Positions 1 through 11,420 are shown, numbered from the stretch's first letter. The stretch: DNA of 64,000 bases from Metabacillus halosaccharovorans (GCF_002019635.1 NZ_KV917372.1:1054001-1118000), one strand, 5' to 3'. Notes: generated from the letters alone by a model not told the origin. Numbers and translations: made by a program.

Positions 1-1250
1 CATGAAAATACCATAAGGGCATCTCTGGTCACTTCAATCTTAGTACGCGTATCACGGCAATTCATGCATTTCCCACAATCCACTTCAGGGATTTTTTCAC
101 CAAAGTATTCAACTATATAGGATTGGATGCATTTTTCTGTATGACATAAGTCCACCATTTGCTGAAGCTTTTGGTATTCATGGATCTTCTTATCATGATT
201 CAGGCTTGATTGCTCAATCAAAAACTTCTGAAGCTGTATATCTTGTCCTGCAAACAAAATAAAACATTCACTCGGTTCACCATCTCTTCCGGCGCGTCCT
301 GCTTCTTGATAATATGCTTCAATATTTTTGGGTAGATTATGATGAATGACATAACGAACATTCGATTTATCAATCCCCATACCAAATGCATTCGTAGCAA
401 TCATAATCTGAAATTCATCAAACAGAAATTGATCCTGTTGTGCAGCTCTGGCATGTTCAGACATACCAGCATGATATTTACCGCATTCAAATCCGCTTTT
501 CTCTAGAAAATTTGATAATTCATCAACTTCCTTGCGAGTTGCTGCATAGATAATGCCTTGTTCACTTGGATTTGCTTTTAGATATTTCAAAATAAAATCG
601 CGTTTATTTTCACCTTTTATCACATTAAATGTTAAATTATCCCTTGTAAAACCAGTAACAAATGTATGCTCCTGATTTAGATCCAACAACTGACAGATAT
701 CTGCTGTTACTTCTTTTGTTGCTGTAGCCGTTAAGGCAACAACCAACGGTTTTATTTGTAGGATCGAAATCATATGTGCGATATTTCTATAGCTTGGTCG
801 AAAATCATGCCCCCACTGTGAAATACAGTGTGCTTCATCAATTGCTACCATGGAAATCGGTAGAGAAACAAGCAGGTCACGAAATGAGGCAGACTCTAAT
901 CTCTCTGGAGCGATATACACGATTTTGTACTCACCTGCGCTCAATTCGATTATTCTTTCTTTCAGTTCTTCTGAGGATAAACTGCTATTTATAAAAGTAG
1001 AAGAAATACCAACACTTGTCAGTGCATCTACCTGATCTTTCATTAGAGAAATTAACGGTGATATAACAATCGTAATCCCTTCCAGTAATAATGCTGGAAT
1101 TTGATAACAGATTGACTTTCCCCCACCAGTTGGCATAATAGCTAATGTATCATTGCCTGCCAATAAATTTTTTATTATATCCTCTTGTCCTTTACGAAAA
1201 GAGGTATAACCAAAGTATTCTTTTAAAAGTTCTTCTGCTTTTTGAAACAT
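1..1250 (-). CDS. recQ: ATP-dependent DNA helicase RecQ (3' end outside window)
   Basis: Superfamily 2 3'-5' DNA helicase for recombination and replication-fork repair. I translated it directly from the minus strand. It starts [15 protein letters not shown] and shows Walker A TGGGKS, the DEAH-type box [18 protein letters not shown], the SAT-like motif ALTATAT, and motif [15 protein letters not shown] zinc-binding cysteine cluster (CHTEKC, then CGKCMNC) lies near the window edge. About 416 codons are visible of a family that is usually 590-600 aa, so the HRDC end is missing. The ATG at 1250 is preceded by AAGGGTGATGAA. B. subtilis has RecQ and the shorter RecS; the N-terminus and zinc cluster here favour RecQ. 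Confidence 0.93.
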   Translation of the reverse strand, partial: MFQKAEELLKEYFGYTSFRKGQEDIIKNLLAGNDTLAIMPTGGGKSICYQIPALLLEGITIVISPLISLMKDQVDALTSVGISSTFINSSLSSEELKERIIELSAGEYKIVYIAPERLESASFRDLLVSLPISMVAIDEAHCISQWGHDFRPSYRNIAHMISILQIKPLVVALTATATKEVTADICQLLDLNQEHTFVTGFTRDNLTFNVIKGENKRDFILKYLKANPSEQGIIYAATRKEVDELSNFLEKSGFECGKYHAGMSEHARAAQQDQFLFDEFQIMIATNAFGMGIDKSNVRYVIHHNLPKNIEAYYQEAGRAGRDGEPSECFILFAGQDIQLQKFLIEQSSLNHDKKIHEYQKLQQMVDLCHTEKCIQSYIVEYFGEKIPEVDCGKCMNCRDTRTKIEVTRDALMVFS

Positions 1251-1461
1251 TTCATCACCCTTGTATTAATTGGTCCTATCGTTTACATAAATCTAAGTAT
1301 AACACGAGAATCATTTTCCGTAATTTTAGTAATATTGAACTTTTAAATGATAAAACTACTATTTAAGGTAATCAAAACAACCAAAATATATTTTAGTTCA
1401 TCGAATTATGATAGTGAATATTGTTTTTGGGTTTATTGAGAAAAAAATAACATTTATTACA

Positions 1462-1512
1462 GAAAAAGAAAAACTAACTCATTTCCCTCCGAATGAAGAG
1501 TATGAGTTAGTT
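1462..1512 (-). terminator. Terminator after the inhA-type protease
   Basis: Perfect 11-bp inverted repeat AACTAACTCAT / ATGAGTTAGTT at 1472-1482 and 1502-1512. On the minus strand it is followed by TTTTTCTTTTTC. It sits 7 bp past the protease stop codon. Confidence 0.9.
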
Positions 1513-1518
1513 ATTAAT

Positions 1519-3927
1519 TTATTTATAAATCCATACAGCGCCTGCCGAGTTGTCTTTTGCTTCGCCAATCACCTCAAACTTTAAGCCATGATTTGGAATA
1601 AGTCGACCAGCATCCGGGATTACAGAATCGATATACTTATTGGAATCATCAAACTTTTTCACTCCTTTGAGACCTACAAATTCGTATGCTCCACGTGTAG
1701 GAGAATCCACAAAGAAACTTGGCGTTTTATCCAATGAAAACGCAGCATCTGCAATTTGATAACGAGTACTTTGAGCTACAGTTTTCTGTCCGTTTAATGT
1801 ACCATAGACCGCCTTAGGATGTGAATCAACAACACCAAGGAAACCTTGGCCCGGATGAACACCCACCCAGTTATCTGTGTAGCTTTCATCTGCGTACCAA
1901 ACTAGCAAACCTGTATTATATACTGCTTCACGAGAATATGCTAAAGCTTTATCAGATCCAGCGTAGTTTCTCCACTCAAGATAGTAATGATTATTCGCTT
2001 TTGAAAACCCGTTAGAAGTAATAAATCCATCTAATGTTACTAACGCTTCACTTTCTGCATCATCTGAAAAAATTTCTGTGCCATCAGCTGTAACTGAAAT
2101 GTTATCAAGAGCAAATCCTTGTGGAGCTAAGCCTCCATCTGTTACATATTCGAAAACAAGTTTAACCTTTTCACCTGCAAATTGACTCAAATCATATGTT
2201 TTTTCCACCCATTTACCATTTGTCGTTTCCATACCACCTTCAGTATTTTCATCACCGATTACGTCTAACTGAACAGTTTGTCCATCGCTTGTTACAGCAT
2301 TTACATAGACATAGTCATAATCATATTCAACTTCAAACCATTGCAACGCCTTAAATTCTGCAGATGTTGCATTTGTTAAATCAAATTCCGGTGTTAGAAG
2401 ATTTGTATGAAGGTCGTCACCTTTTGTGCTGTAGTAATAATTCTCCCCTCCAGCTTCATCAGGCAAGAAACCCTTAACATTTTTCTGTGGTAAATTTACT
2501 TTTACTATACCAGGGTTCTTTGATTTTGTTACACTTTGATCAATATACGATGCAATACCTAGTTTCGTAATCTGTTCATAATCTACCTCTAATATGTTTG
2601 CCCAATTACCTCCCATAGTCGTTTGGAAGAACTCCTTATTTTGCGGAGAAAAACTTGTAGGGGCTGTTCCAGCAATTTTACCATTCCAGCTTCCACCACT
2701 CATGATCGACCATGAAGCAACAGGCTCACCTTGCCCTGTATATTGTGTATCGTATTCATCTGGCAACCCTAAATCATGACCAAATTCATGTGCGAAAACA
2801 CCAACGGCTCCATCCTCGGGTTGAATTGTATAGTCAAACGCACCCATTTGACCTCCCCAATAGTCAACATTAGCTTGAGATCCAGGGATAGAATAGACGC
2901 CATCTAATGTCCAGCGATGAGACCAAACAGCATCATCTCCAAGCTGTCCTCCACCCGCTTCTTGACCTGTACCTGCGTGAATAATCATAAGATGATCGAC
3001 TAAACCGTCTGGTTCATTTTGATTTCCATCACCATCTAAATCGTATAAATCAAACTCATCAAATTCGGATAAATCTATTCCATTTTCAACCGCAGCATCC
3101 AACGCCTCTTTTACTAAATCACGCGGCCCCTGAGGATCCAAGTTGTCATGTCCTCCTTCAGGGTTATCATCACCATAGTCAGCTGCCTTACCTGGGACTG
3201 TCAGCCAATCTGATACCGTACCATCTACCGTATAGCTTCCACCTGACTGTTCTTCATAATATTGTTTAAACGTTTTCACTTTGTCTCCGTTAAACAGTTT
3301 GAATTCTTTATCACCAAACATTAACTTTTCATAATGCTCTCGATTAAAGTCTTCAGCATACATATATCCATCTTCTTGAACAACATTATTGTGTTTAAAA
3401 TCTTCAAATTCAGTCAAAAGAACTAAAACCTTATCCTTGCGGACATCGCCATTGTAAGGTGCCTGCTTTGCTGATTTTACTTTCACTGCACCATTTGGTT
3501 TACCTTTTTTATAATTTTCATGACCTTTGCTAAGTTGTTTAGCTAGCTTGTCCTTTTGTTTTGTAAGAAAATCCTTTGTTTTCTTGTCCATTAACACTTC
3601 ATCTTCATGTTTATCAGATACCTTACCAGGCTTCTCACCTTGTTTTTTCTCAACATATTCCTTTACTGCATTTTTCACTTGCTGACTACTAGCATTCTTC
3701 GAAACAAGACCTTGTTCTTTTAATGAGTTTGCTAATCTTTCTTCAGGAATAATATTCCAATCAATAGGTGCAGATTCTTGTACTTTACTCACTGCTTGGA
3801 CGTTTGAACCATTAGGTAAATATGTACTAAATAAAAGTCCCCCCATAACGACCGAGCTCGCGGTAATTTTTAACGTGGTTTGCCACCGCCTGTTTTTCTC
3901 CTGTTTACCCCTATTCAATTTCCTCAC
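1519..3927 (-). CDS. inhA: Secreted M6 (immune inhibitor A-type) metalloprotease
   Basis: Extracellular zinc endopeptidase of the thermolysin-like M6 family; InhA of B. cereus/thuringiensis cleaves antimicrobial peptides and matrix proteins. The N-terminus has a long basic segment and then a hydrophobic stretch (about 18-45), fitting a Sec signal peptide. A charged propeptide covers about 50-160. The zinc site [14 protein letters not shown] begins at H380 (H380, E381, H384). A calcium-loop-like [11 protein letters not shown] is near 298-308. A C-terminal part rich in Tyr and Asp fits the MAM-like/immune-inhibitor domain. 802 aa is normal for InhA. Start is GTG at 3927 behind GGGGGAT. The gene is monocistronic with its own terminator. 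Symbol is by family; strains often have several paralogues. Confidence 0.92.
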   Translation of the reverse strand: MRKLNRGKQEKNRRWQTTLKITASSVVMGGLLFSTYLPNGSNVQAVSKVQESAPIDWNIIPEERLANSLKEQGLVSKNASSQQVKNAVKEYVEKKQGEKPGKVSDKHEDEVLMDKKTKDFLTKQKDKLAKQLSKGHENYKKGKPNGAVKVKSAKQAPYNGDVRKDKVLVLLTEFEDFKHNNVVQEDGYMYAEDFNREHYEKLMFGDKEFKLFNGDKVKTFKQYYEEQSGGSYTVDGTVSDWLTVPGKAADYGDDNPEGGHDNLDPQGPRDLVKEALDAAVENGIDLSEFDEFDLYDLDGDGNQNEPDGLVDHLMIIHAGTGQEAGGGQLGDDAVWSHRWTLDGVYSIPGSQANVDYWGGQMGAFDYTIQPEDGAVGVFAHEFGHDLGLPDEYDTQYTGQGEPVASWSIMSGGSWNGKIAGTAPTSFSPQNKEFFQTTMGGNWANILEVDYEQITKLGIASYIDQSVTKSKNPGIVKVNLPQKNVKGFLPDEAGGENYYYSTKGDDLHTNLLTPEFDLTNATSAEFKALQWFEVEYDYDYVYVNAVTSDGQTVQLDVIGDENTEGGMETTNGKWVEKTYDLSQFAGEKVKLVFEYVTDGGLAPQGFALDNISVTADGTEIFSDDAESEALVTLDGFITSNGFSKANNHYYLEWRNYAGSDKALAYSREAVYNTGLLVWYADESYTDNWVGVHPGQGFLGVVDSHPKAVYGTLNGQKTVAQSTRYQIADAAFSLDKTPSFFVDSPTRGAYEFVGLKGVKKFDDSNKYIDSVIPDAGRLIPNHGLKFEVIGEAKDNSAGAVWIYK

Positions 3928-3942
3928 TTAAATCCCCCTTCA

Positions 3943-3982
3943 TTTAGTAGAAAGTCTTTAGAATTCAAATGATTCTACTAAA
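3943..3982. repeat. Inverted repeat in the inhA 5' leader
   Basis: 10-bp perfect arms TTTAGTAGAA (3943-3952) and TTCTACTAAA (3973-3982) with a 20-bp loop, directly upstream of the protease ribosome-binding site. It could be an mRNA 5' stabilising hairpin or a repressor operator. The rest of the 499-bp divergent gap is AT-rich. A TATAAT-like -10 for the protease lies at 4004-4009 (minus), without a convincing -35. Confidence 0.6.
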
Positions 3983-4377
3983 ATTATTAAATACTACAAC
4001 ATTATTATAATCCTTATATGAATATAATAAATAGTTCGAATATTCTATTTTCTGAAAATTAAAATAAGTTCTTTTTCCCTATATTCCTCTCATTATCTAG
4101 GTCATTATAAGTAGTTTTACAACTTCAAAAATAACTTAATTTATCAATATTCCTGGCAGTTTTTCTCACGAAGAATATTACTTTGTCAGACAAACAACAC
4201 GATTTCACATGGATTATTTTGATTTGGCCTCTCTACTTTAAATTACTTTAGCTTTAAAGCTTTTAACTATTAAAGAATATTATTCTAAAAAATATATTGA
4301 AAGTTAAATATTACATTTATGACAAAGGAATGACGTTCTCTTTTCAACTCGAGGAAAGCCCCCAAAAAACAACAAAG

Positions 4378-4406
4378 TTCTACAAACTCTATATATAAGT
4401 TATGAT
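4378..4406 (+). promoter_or_regulatory. Candidate promoter of mreBH
   Basis: TTCTAC (4378-4383), 17-bp spacer, TATGAT (4401-4406), immediately before the mreBH ribosome-binding site AAAGAGGTAGT. Slightly upstream, CCCCC followed by an A-rich run at 4359-4369 resembles the -35 of sigma-I promoters; B. subtilis mreBH is known to be sigma-I dependent. I see no matching CGAA-type -10, so the sigma-I part is only suggestive. Confidence 0.45.
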
Positions 4407-4426
4407 GAAAAGAGGTAGTATAAATT

Positions 4427-5434
4427 ATGTTTTCAACAACTGAAATTGGAATAGATCTAGGAACAGCCAATATACTTGTTTATACAAAAAACAAAGGAAT
4501 TATCCTGAACGAACCATCTGTAGTCGCTATTGATACTGTTTCGAAGAAGGTATTAGCTGTTGGTTCTGAAGCCAAAAACATGATTGGAAAAACACCAGGC
4601 CAAATTGTAGCCGTTAGACCGCTAAAAGATGGTGTTATCGCTGATTATGACATTACCACCGATATGTTAAAACATATAATGAGAATTGCATCAAAAAAGC
4701 TAGGAATGTCCGTAAGAAAACCGACAGTTGTTGTTTGTACACCTTCAGGAGCAACCTCTGTGGAAAGAAGAGCAATACAGGATGCAATACGTAGCTCAGG
4801 AGCTAAACAAGTTCATTTAATTGAAGAACCTGTGGCGGCTGCCATTGGTGCTGATTTACCAGTAGATGAACCGATCGCTAACGTAATTGTTGACATTGGC
4901 GGAGGGACTACTGAAGTAGCAATTATTTCATTTGGCGGTGTTGTTACGTGCCACTCCATTCGGATAGGCGGAGATCAATTAGATGAGGATATCATTCAAT
5001 ATGTACGTAAACATTACAACCTATTAATTGGTGAGAGAACGGCCGAACAAATGAAAATGGAGATTGGTTATGCATTAATTCAACATGAAAAGGAATCAAT
5101 GGAAATCAGGGGTCGGGATTTAGTGACAGGATTACCAAAAACAATAACTGTCACATCTACCGAAATGCAAGAAGCAATGAAAGAGTCACTGCTACACATT
5201 TTAGAAGCAATTCGAGCGACACTAGAAGATTGCCCACCGGAATTAAGTGGTGATATTGTAGACCGTGGTGTCATCTTAACCGGAGGCGGTGCATTAATGA
5301 AGGGACTGCAAGAATGGGTAAGTGAAGAAATGATTGTCCCGGTTCATATAGCTCCTAATCCGTTGGAATCAGTTGCAATAGGTACAGGCAGATCTCTTTC
5401 TGTGATAAACAAATTACTAAGAGTAGCAAAGTAA
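4427..5434 (+). CDS. mreBH: Rod-shape-determining actin homologue MreBH
   Basis: Actin-fold cytoskeletal ATPase that directs lateral wall synthesis and, in B. subtilis, the hydrolase LytE. The N-terminal phosphate-1 motif is [14 protein letters not shown], followed by [11 protein letters not shown]. Phosphate-2 is [14 protein letters not shown]. The adenosine motif [12 protein letters not shown] is near the C-terminus. The stretch LVTGLPKTI and the C-terminal [14 protein letters not shown] are characteristic of MreB paralogues. 335 aa matches MreBH. Assignment to MreBH rather than MreB or Mbl rests on the start [24 protein letters not shown] and on ykpC, ampS and ykpA nearby, as in B. subtilis. 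ATG at 4427 follows AAAGAGGTAGTATAAATT. Confidence 0.95.
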   Translation: MFSTTEIGIDLGTANILVYTKNKGIILNEPSVVAIDTVSKKVLAVGSEAKNMIGKTPGQIVAVRPLKDGVIADYDITTDMLKHIMRIASKKLGMSVRKPTVVVCTPSGATSVERRAIQDAIRSSGAKQVHLIEEPVAAAIGADLPVDEPIANVIVDIGGGTTEVAIISFGGVVTCHSIRIGGDQLDEDIIQYVRKHYNLLIGERTAEQMKMEIGYALIQHEKESMEIRGRDLVTGLPKTITVTSTEMQEAMKESLLHILEAIRATLEDCPPELSGDIVDRGVILTGGGALMKGLQEWVSEEMIVPVHIAPNPLESVAIGTGRSLSVINKLLRVAK

Positions 5435-5452
5435 TTCAAAAATTAACAAGAT

Positions 5453-5513
5453 AAAAGGATTAAACCTACTTCATCAAAGGAAACATGATACAAGTAGGTT
5501 TAATCCTTTTTTA
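5453..5513. terminator. Terminator after mreBH
   Basis: 19-bp perfect inverted repeat (5453-5471 and 5492-5510, left arm AAAAGGATTAAACCTACTT) followed by T residues on the plus strand. The A-run on the other side makes it potentially bidirectional. Confidence 0.93.
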
Positions 5514-5669
5514 TTATAAATATGAGCCTCTTTTCTATCTTTCCAAGAATTTTCACAAAATAAGTTGCATCAATTCTTTTATTCATGAATACATTATATC
5601 TGGTTTACTAGTGGTAAAAAGTTATGATTTGTTTTTTATTTAATCAATAATACCTAAGGAGGTACATGA

Positions 5670-5807
5670 GTGAAAGATCTAAGTAGACGTTTTATCATCA
5701 GTTTAACATTAGCGGTTATTATTATGGGTGGCATGAGTGTTTCACTAGCAAATATGCCAGGTACTCCTACTGATAATGATGAAATTGTGCAAGCTGTCAG
5801 CGAATAA
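5670..5807 (+). CDS. ykpC: YkpC-like small exported or membrane peptide
   Basis: A 45-aa ORF starting at GTG 5670 behind an excellent ribosome-binding site (TAAGGAGG, 5655-5662). An ATG at 5666 in another frame stops after six codons, so the GTG is the real start. The peptide has a basic N-terminus (KDLSRR), a hydrophobic core IISLTLAVIIMGGMSVSLA and a short acidic tail, i.e. a signal-peptide or single-span architecture. B. subtilis ykpC is a roughly 44-aa gene between ampS and mreBH; position, size and the MGGMSVSLANMP segment fit it. Function is unknown. A Phr-type signalling peptide has a similar layout, but no rap gene is near. Confidence 0.75.
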   Translation: MKDLSRRFIISLTLAVIIMGGMSVSLANMPGTPTDNDEIVQAVSE

Positions 5808-5831
5808 GAAAAAGTGAGGTTTTTAGGAAGT

Positions 5832-6098
5832 ATGTTTATTGAACATAAAAACACTACTCAACATATCATCCCATTTTCATTTCCTATTACTGCTCTGTTT
5901 TTATTTTTTAGCGGGTGGGGAGGCTCCTATACAATTCCCGTCTTTGTTATTATTTTAATGTTTGGATTCGCATATTCATTTGTATCGATGATGAACAAAA
6001 AGGCTTTAATTGGATCGATTATAAATCTCTATGTAATCGGAATATTAATGTTTGGAGGTGCAGTATTGTATTTTATCGGGTTTGCGGCTGATATATAA
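5832..6098 (+). CDS. Small hydrophobic membrane protein, unknown function
   Basis: 88 aa from ATG 5832; a GTG at 5814 in frame would give 94 aa. Neither start has ideal ribosome-binding spacing: GTGAGG is 12 nt from the ATG, and the GTG has only a weak AATAAGAAAAA. Three hydrophobic stretches are visible (ITALFLFFSGW, YTIPVFVIILMFGFAYSF, and GSIINLYVIGILMFGGAVLYFIGF), split by a basic MNKK loop. It lies 24 bp after the ykpC-like ORF with no terminator between, so the two may be co-transcribed. I recognise no family. Confidence 0.65.
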   Translation: MFIEHKNTTQHIIPFSFPITALFLFFSGWGGSYTIPVFVIILMFGFAYSFVSMMNKKALIGSIINLYVIGILMFGGAVLYFIGFAADI

Positions 6099-6110
6099 AA
6101 TATACATATA

Positions 6111-6163
6111 AAAAAAAGCATTCAAGGGGTTAATGTCTACATTACCCTACTTGAATGCTTTTA
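6111..6163. terminator. Shared terminator between convergent genes
   Basis: Arms AAAAAGCATTCAAG (from about 6113) and CTTGAATGCTTTT (6150-6162), with a partly paired inner stem GGGGTTAATGT / ACATTACCCT. Runs of A on the left and T on the right allow both orientations. Confidence 0.9.
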
Positions 6164-6164
6164 A

Positions 6165-7331
6165 TTACTCACTAAAAGCCCGATCACCTAAAATTTTATA
6201 CGTGATATCATCGGAAGGTGGATTATGCAATCCTGCCCTCACATCACGATAATACCTTTGAAGAGGATTTGAAGAGTACAAACTTTGACCGCCAACTATT
6301 CTCATTGCTAAATCAACTACTTCTACTGCTGTGTTCGTGACAATCATCTTTGTTATTGCTAAATCGTAAGCCAACTTCCCTCTCTCCTGTTGAGGTGATT
6401 CATCCCATTTATCAGCTGTGGTATATAATAATGTTCTTGCAGTCGTTAACTTAATATCTATTTCCGCGATCTTCCGCCTTACCTCTGGCACCTCTTTAAT
6501 AGGATGAGGCAGGCTTGTCGGCTGATAGGTTTTTGCAAAACTAACAGCTTCATTTCTCGCAGCAAGAGCTATTCCAATGTAACAGGCTGGAATATGAAGC
6601 AGCCATCCTTGAGCTGACGGTCGCTCCTTCTTCTCTTTTCTTTCAACTAAAGCACTCTCCTGAAGGCGAACATTAGTTAAGATAAGGTCATCACTTCTTG
6701 TTGCACGCATGCCAACAGTATCCCACGTTTCTTCAATTACAACTCCCGGTGTTTCTCTAGGGATTAGAAAATCCCCGATTTCACCTGTTTCTTCAATTGT
6801 TGCAGGAACAATAAAATAATCAAGAGCTGGAGCTAATGATGTAAAGATTTTTTTTCCGTTAATAATCCAAGTATCGTTTTCTCGAACTGCTGTCGTCTCC
6901 GGTTTTCCTCCTCTCGCCGGACTTCCTGAGTTAGGTTCTGTTGCAGCACTATTAATTAATGTTTTATTTAATATGACATCTTGGCAAACACGCTTATATA
7001 TCTCTTCATCCCATTTTTTTGTTGCGTGTAAATGCATCATTAACCCTAAATGCCAACCTAATGACAAAGCAGTCGCACCATCACCCTGCGCAATTTTTTC
7101 CTGAACTAATAAAAATTCATATAAACTTAATCCATGTCCCCCGAATTCTTTAGGAATGGTAAGCTGAAGGTATCCTTCTGTCTTTAATGCATCAAAATTT
7201 TCAAATGGAAATGCTCCATTCCGATCATAATAGTCTGCTCGTTTAGCGAATTCCTTAGATAACTTTTCTGTTTTCATTAGCCATTTTCTTTGATCTGATG
7301 TTTTAATAAATTGTTCATCCAAATAATTCAC
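6165..7331 (-). CDS. Acyl-CoA dehydrogenase-fold flavoprotein (YdbM-like)
   Basis: 388 aa with the acyl-CoA dehydrogenase fold: helical N-domain, FAD/substrate mid-domain (INSAATEPNSGSPARGG, WIINGKKIFTS, GMRATRSDD), and a C-terminal helical domain with RIVGGQSLYSSNPLQRYYRDVRAG. Where classical enzymes carry the catalytic glutamate of the YEGT loop, this protein reads HNPPSDD and then ends. That fits the group-D flavin monooxygenase branch (SfnC/DszC-like) or B. subtilis YdbM, a CymR-regulated gene tied to sulfur supply. So fatty-acyl dehydrogenation is not assured. ATG 7331 has GAGGTGATGACGTGA upstream. It is transcribed alone, divergent from ampS. I found no clear CymR box in the 167-bp divergent gap. 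Confidence 0.8.
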   Translation of the reverse strand: MNYLDEQFIKTSDQRKWLMKTEKLSKEFAKRADYYDRNGAFPFENFDALKTEGYLQLTIPKEFGGHGLSLYEFLLVQEKIAQGDGATALSLGWHLGLMMHLHATKKWDEEIYKRVCQDVILNKTLINSAATEPNSGSPARGGKPETTAVRENDTWIINGKKIFTSLAPALDYFIVPATIEETGEIGDFLIPRETPGVVIEETWDTVGMRATRSDDLILTNVRLQESALVERKEKKERPSAQGWLLHIPACYIGIALAARNEAVSFAKTYQPTSLPHPIKEVPEVRRKIAEIDIKLTTARTLLYTTADKWDESPQQERGKLAYDLAITKMIVTNTAVEVVDLAMRIVGGQSLYSSNPLQRYYRDVRAGLHNPPSDDITYKILGDRAFSE

Positions 7332-7498
7332 GTCATCACCTCGTTACTTCCTATTGTATTCATTTTCCATTCTAACTGAAAGTAATTTAACTTATGAAAG
7401 GGCTTTAACATTTCATCTATTGATTTGTTTTGTTACAATAATAATGAAATGAGTTTAGCAGTTTTTACATATTTTCCTGATAAGAAGGAGTGTTTAAT

Positions 7499-8731
7499 TT
7501 GACAAATTTTCAAAAAAGCTTGGAGAAATATGCGGACCTTGCTGTTCGTGTAGGAGTTAATCTTCAACCAAACCAAAATTTAACAATAAACGCATCAATA
7601 GAAGTAGTTGATTTTGTTCGCCTTGTTGTAAAAAAAGCATATGAGGCAGGTGCTCGAAATGTTTATGTTGAGTGGAGCGATGATGTGATCACTCGAACTC
7701 GTTTTGAACTTGCTTCTGAAGAATCTTTAAGCGATTATCCTGAATGGAAAGCAAGAGGTCTTGAGACTTTAGCTGAAAATGATGGTGCATTTATGTCCAT
7801 TATCTCTTCTGATCCTGATCTTTTAAGCGGTATAGATCCAAAGAGAATCGCTGCATCGACCAAAGCTGCCGGAATGGCACTATCAAAGTATCGAAATTAT
7901 TTACAAGCAGATAAAGCTAGTTGGTCTGTTATTGCAGCTGCTTCAAAGAAATGGGCACAAAAGGTCTTTCCAAACGAACATGAAGACAAACAAGTTGAAA
8001 AGCTATGGGAAGCTATTTTCAAGACAACTCGTGCGGATCAGGAAGATCCTGTCACAGCTTGGAATCAGCATAATGAAAACTTACATACAAAAGTGGATTA
8101 CTTAAATAATAAAAAGTATAAAAAGCTTCACTATAAAGCTACGGGAACAGATTTGACAATCGAACTTCATGAAACTCATACCTGGGTTGGGGCTGGAAGT
8201 GAAAATGAAAAGGGAAATTTCTTTATGGCAAATATGCCTACAGAAGAAGTTTTTACGGTACCACTACGAAATGGTGTAAACGGTATTGTGAAAAGCACAA
8301 AACCTCTAAGCTATAGCGGAAATTTAATTGATAATTTTTCACTAACATTTGAAAATGGAAGAATTGTTTCTGTACAAGCAGAAAAAGGTGAAGAAGTATT
8401 AAAACAACTTGTTGAAACAGATGAAGGTTCACACTATTTAGGAGAAATTGCATTAGTTGCACATGATTCACCTATTTCTCAATCCGGTATCCTTTTTTAC
8501 AACACACTTTTTGATGAAAATGCATCAAATCACTTAGCAATCGGAAACGGTTATGCATTTTGTGTAGAAGGCGGAAAGAAAATGTCTCGTGAAGAATTAG
8601 AAAAAGTAGGTGTAAATTCCAGCATAACACATGTTGACTTTATGATCGGTTCAGCTGACATGAATATTGATGGTATCAGAAAAGATGGAACATCTGAAGC
8701 GATCTTCCGAAATGGAACATGGGCTTTTTAG
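7499..8731 (+). CDS. ampS: Aminopeptidase AmpS (M29 family)
   Basis: Cytoplasmic M29 metallo-aminopeptidase that trims N-terminal residues using two divalent metals (Co or Zn). Family hallmarks are visible: the ETHTWVGAGSENEKGN loop, FMANMPTEEVF with a conserved Glu, EGSHYLGEIALV, NHLAIGNGYAF and the C-terminal THVDFMIG. I choose TTG 7499 (MTNFQKSLEKYADLAV) because AAGAAGGAG ends 8 nt before it; the in-frame GTG at 7490 overlaps that site. The result is 410 aa, the length of B. subtilis AmpS. Synteny with mreBH, ykpC and ykpA supports the symbol. It has its own terminator and is followed by a COG0523 GTPase, possibly a metal supplier. Confidence 0.92.
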   Translation: MTNFQKSLEKYADLAVRVGVNLQPNQNLTINASIEVVDFVRLVVKKAYEAGARNVYVEWSDDVITRTRFELASEESLSDYPEWKARGLETLAENDGAFMSIISSDPDLLSGIDPKRIAASTKAAGMALSKYRNYLQADKASWSVIAAASKKWAQKVFPNEHEDKQVEKLWEAIFKTTRADQEDPVTAWNQHNENLHTKVDYLNNKKYKKLHYKATGTDLTIELHETHTWVGAGSENEKGNFFMANMPTEEVFTVPLRNGVNGIVKSTKPLSYSGNLIDNFSLTFENGRIVSVQAEKGEEVLKQLVETDEGSHYLGEIALVAHDSPISQSGILFYNTLFDENASNHLAIGNGYAFCVEGGKKMSREELEKVGVNSSITHVDFMIGSADMNIDGIRKDGTSEAIFRNGTWAF

Positions 8732-8740
8732 TTTTATAAT

Positions 8741-8764
8741 GGGCTGACTGTTGTCAGCCCTTTT
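8741..8764 (+). terminator. Terminator after ampS
   Basis: GGGCTGAC / GTCAGCCC with a 4-nt loop followed by TTTT, 9 bp after the ampS stop. Confidence 0.85.
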
Positions 8765-8815
8765 CATAAGGAAAAACAGGACAATAGTTTATTTGTATAG
8801 ATAAGGAGTTTTTTT

Positions 8816-9730
8816 ATGAAGCAAGTCGAAGTATATATTTTATCTGGTTTTTTAGGTGCTGGAAAAACCACACTTCTTCAAAATATCCTTTCAGAGGAAC
8901 AACAGAATCATCGTAAAATAGCCGTCGTAATGAATGAACTTGGTGAAGTCTCAATCGATTCAAATATGATCCCTGAAGAGACTCCTCTAAAGGAACTGCT
9001 AAATGGCTGTGTTTGCTGTACGATCCAAGGGCAGCTTGAAGTACAGTTAGAAAACATGCTTCGAGAATATGACCTCGATGCTATATATATTGAAACAACT
9101 GGTGTTGCACACCCAATCGAAGTCTTGGATGCCTGCTTGTCCCCGCTTTTCGCAGAAAAACTTGAAGTAAAAGCCATATTAACAATAGTGGATGCAAATA
9201 GGTGGCAAAATCGAACCGGTTTAAGCATTCAATTACGTAAATTACTGATCGAACAAGTTGAACATGCAGATGTTGTTCTTCTTAACAAAGTTGATTCTTT
9301 ATCTGAAAGTGAAAAAGCAAAGATCGTCTCTGAAATACAATCAATAAATCCAACGGGTAAACTGTTTATGACTGAATTTGCCAGAATTCCTCTATCATCC
9401 ATTCAGATAAATAAAATGAACAAGAAGCAACAACATGAACAAGCACATGTTCACAATCATCTTCACCTAAGAAGCTATGTACATACTTTTGCTAATCCGA
9501 TCGATTTAGAAAAATTTGAAGATTTTTTGAGAGAGATGCCTGATACAATCTTTCGTATAAAAGGCTATATTCGTTTTAGTCATTCAAAAGAATCATTTCT
9601 TTTTCAATATTCCTACGGTATGCCTCTATATATGAAGGAGCCAGTGAATCGAAAACAAACTCTTGTATTTATTGGAGAAAACTTAGATCATTCCATGTTA
9701 CAAAAGCAGCTAAATACTCTAGTGATTTAA
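8816..9730 (+). CDS. COG0523 (CobW/YciC-type) metal-handling GTPase
   Basis: G3E-family GTPase thought to insert or deliver metals such as zinc. The P-loop GFLGAGKTT is at 11-19. The metal-binding GCVCC (the CxCC motif of COG0523) is at 64-68. Walker B-like IETTGVAHP follows, and the guanine-specificity motif NKVD is at 157-160. A histidine-rich linker (HEQAHVHNHLHL) occupies about 207-218 before a shortened CobW C-terminal domain. At 304 aa it is shorter than B. subtilis YciC/ZagA. ATG 8816 has AAGGAG 8 nt upstream. I see no Zur-like palindrome in the 50 bp before the start, so zinc-limitation control is not supported. Symbol withheld because the family has many subgroups. Confidence 0.88.
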   Translation: MKQVEVYILSGFLGAGKTTLLQNILSEEQQNHRKIAVVMNELGEVSIDSNMIPEETPLKELLNGCVCCTIQGQLEVQLENMLREYDLDAIYIETTGVAHPIEVLDACLSPLFAEKLEVKAILTIVDANRWQNRTGLSIQLRKLLIEQVEHADVVLLNKVDSLSESEKAKIVSEIQSINPTGKLFMTEFARIPLSSIQINKMNKKQQHEQAHVHNHLHLRSYVHTFANPIDLEKFEDFLREMPDTIFRIKGYIRFSHSKESFLFQYSYGMPLYMKEPVNRKQTLVFIGENLDHSMLQKQLNTLVI

Positions 9731-9740
9731 GCTCAAAACA

Positions 9741-9779
9741 AATAAGCCAAGCGTCTATGTTTAGATGCTTGGCTTATTA
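9741..9779. terminator. Terminator between GTPase and ykpA
   Basis: AATAAGCCAAGC (9741-9752) pairs with GCTTGGCTTATT (9768-9779, one base offset in the loop side). T-rich tracts follow on both strands. Confidence 0.85.
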
Positions 9780-9788
9780 AAACATTTT

Positions 9789-11420
<1,632 letters not shown>

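Noticed and set aside
1821-2015. Plus-strand open frames inside the InhA-type gene
   Set aside because: No ribosome-binding sites, and fully overlapped by a clear coding gene on the other strand; the same holds for the many similar antisense frames in the window.
5670-5807. Phr-type quorum peptide
   Set aside because: No rap gene adjacent, and the synteny matches ykpC.
7332-7498. CymR or Zur operator between the flavoprotein gene and ampS
   Set aside because: No palindrome of the right form or spacing could be found.
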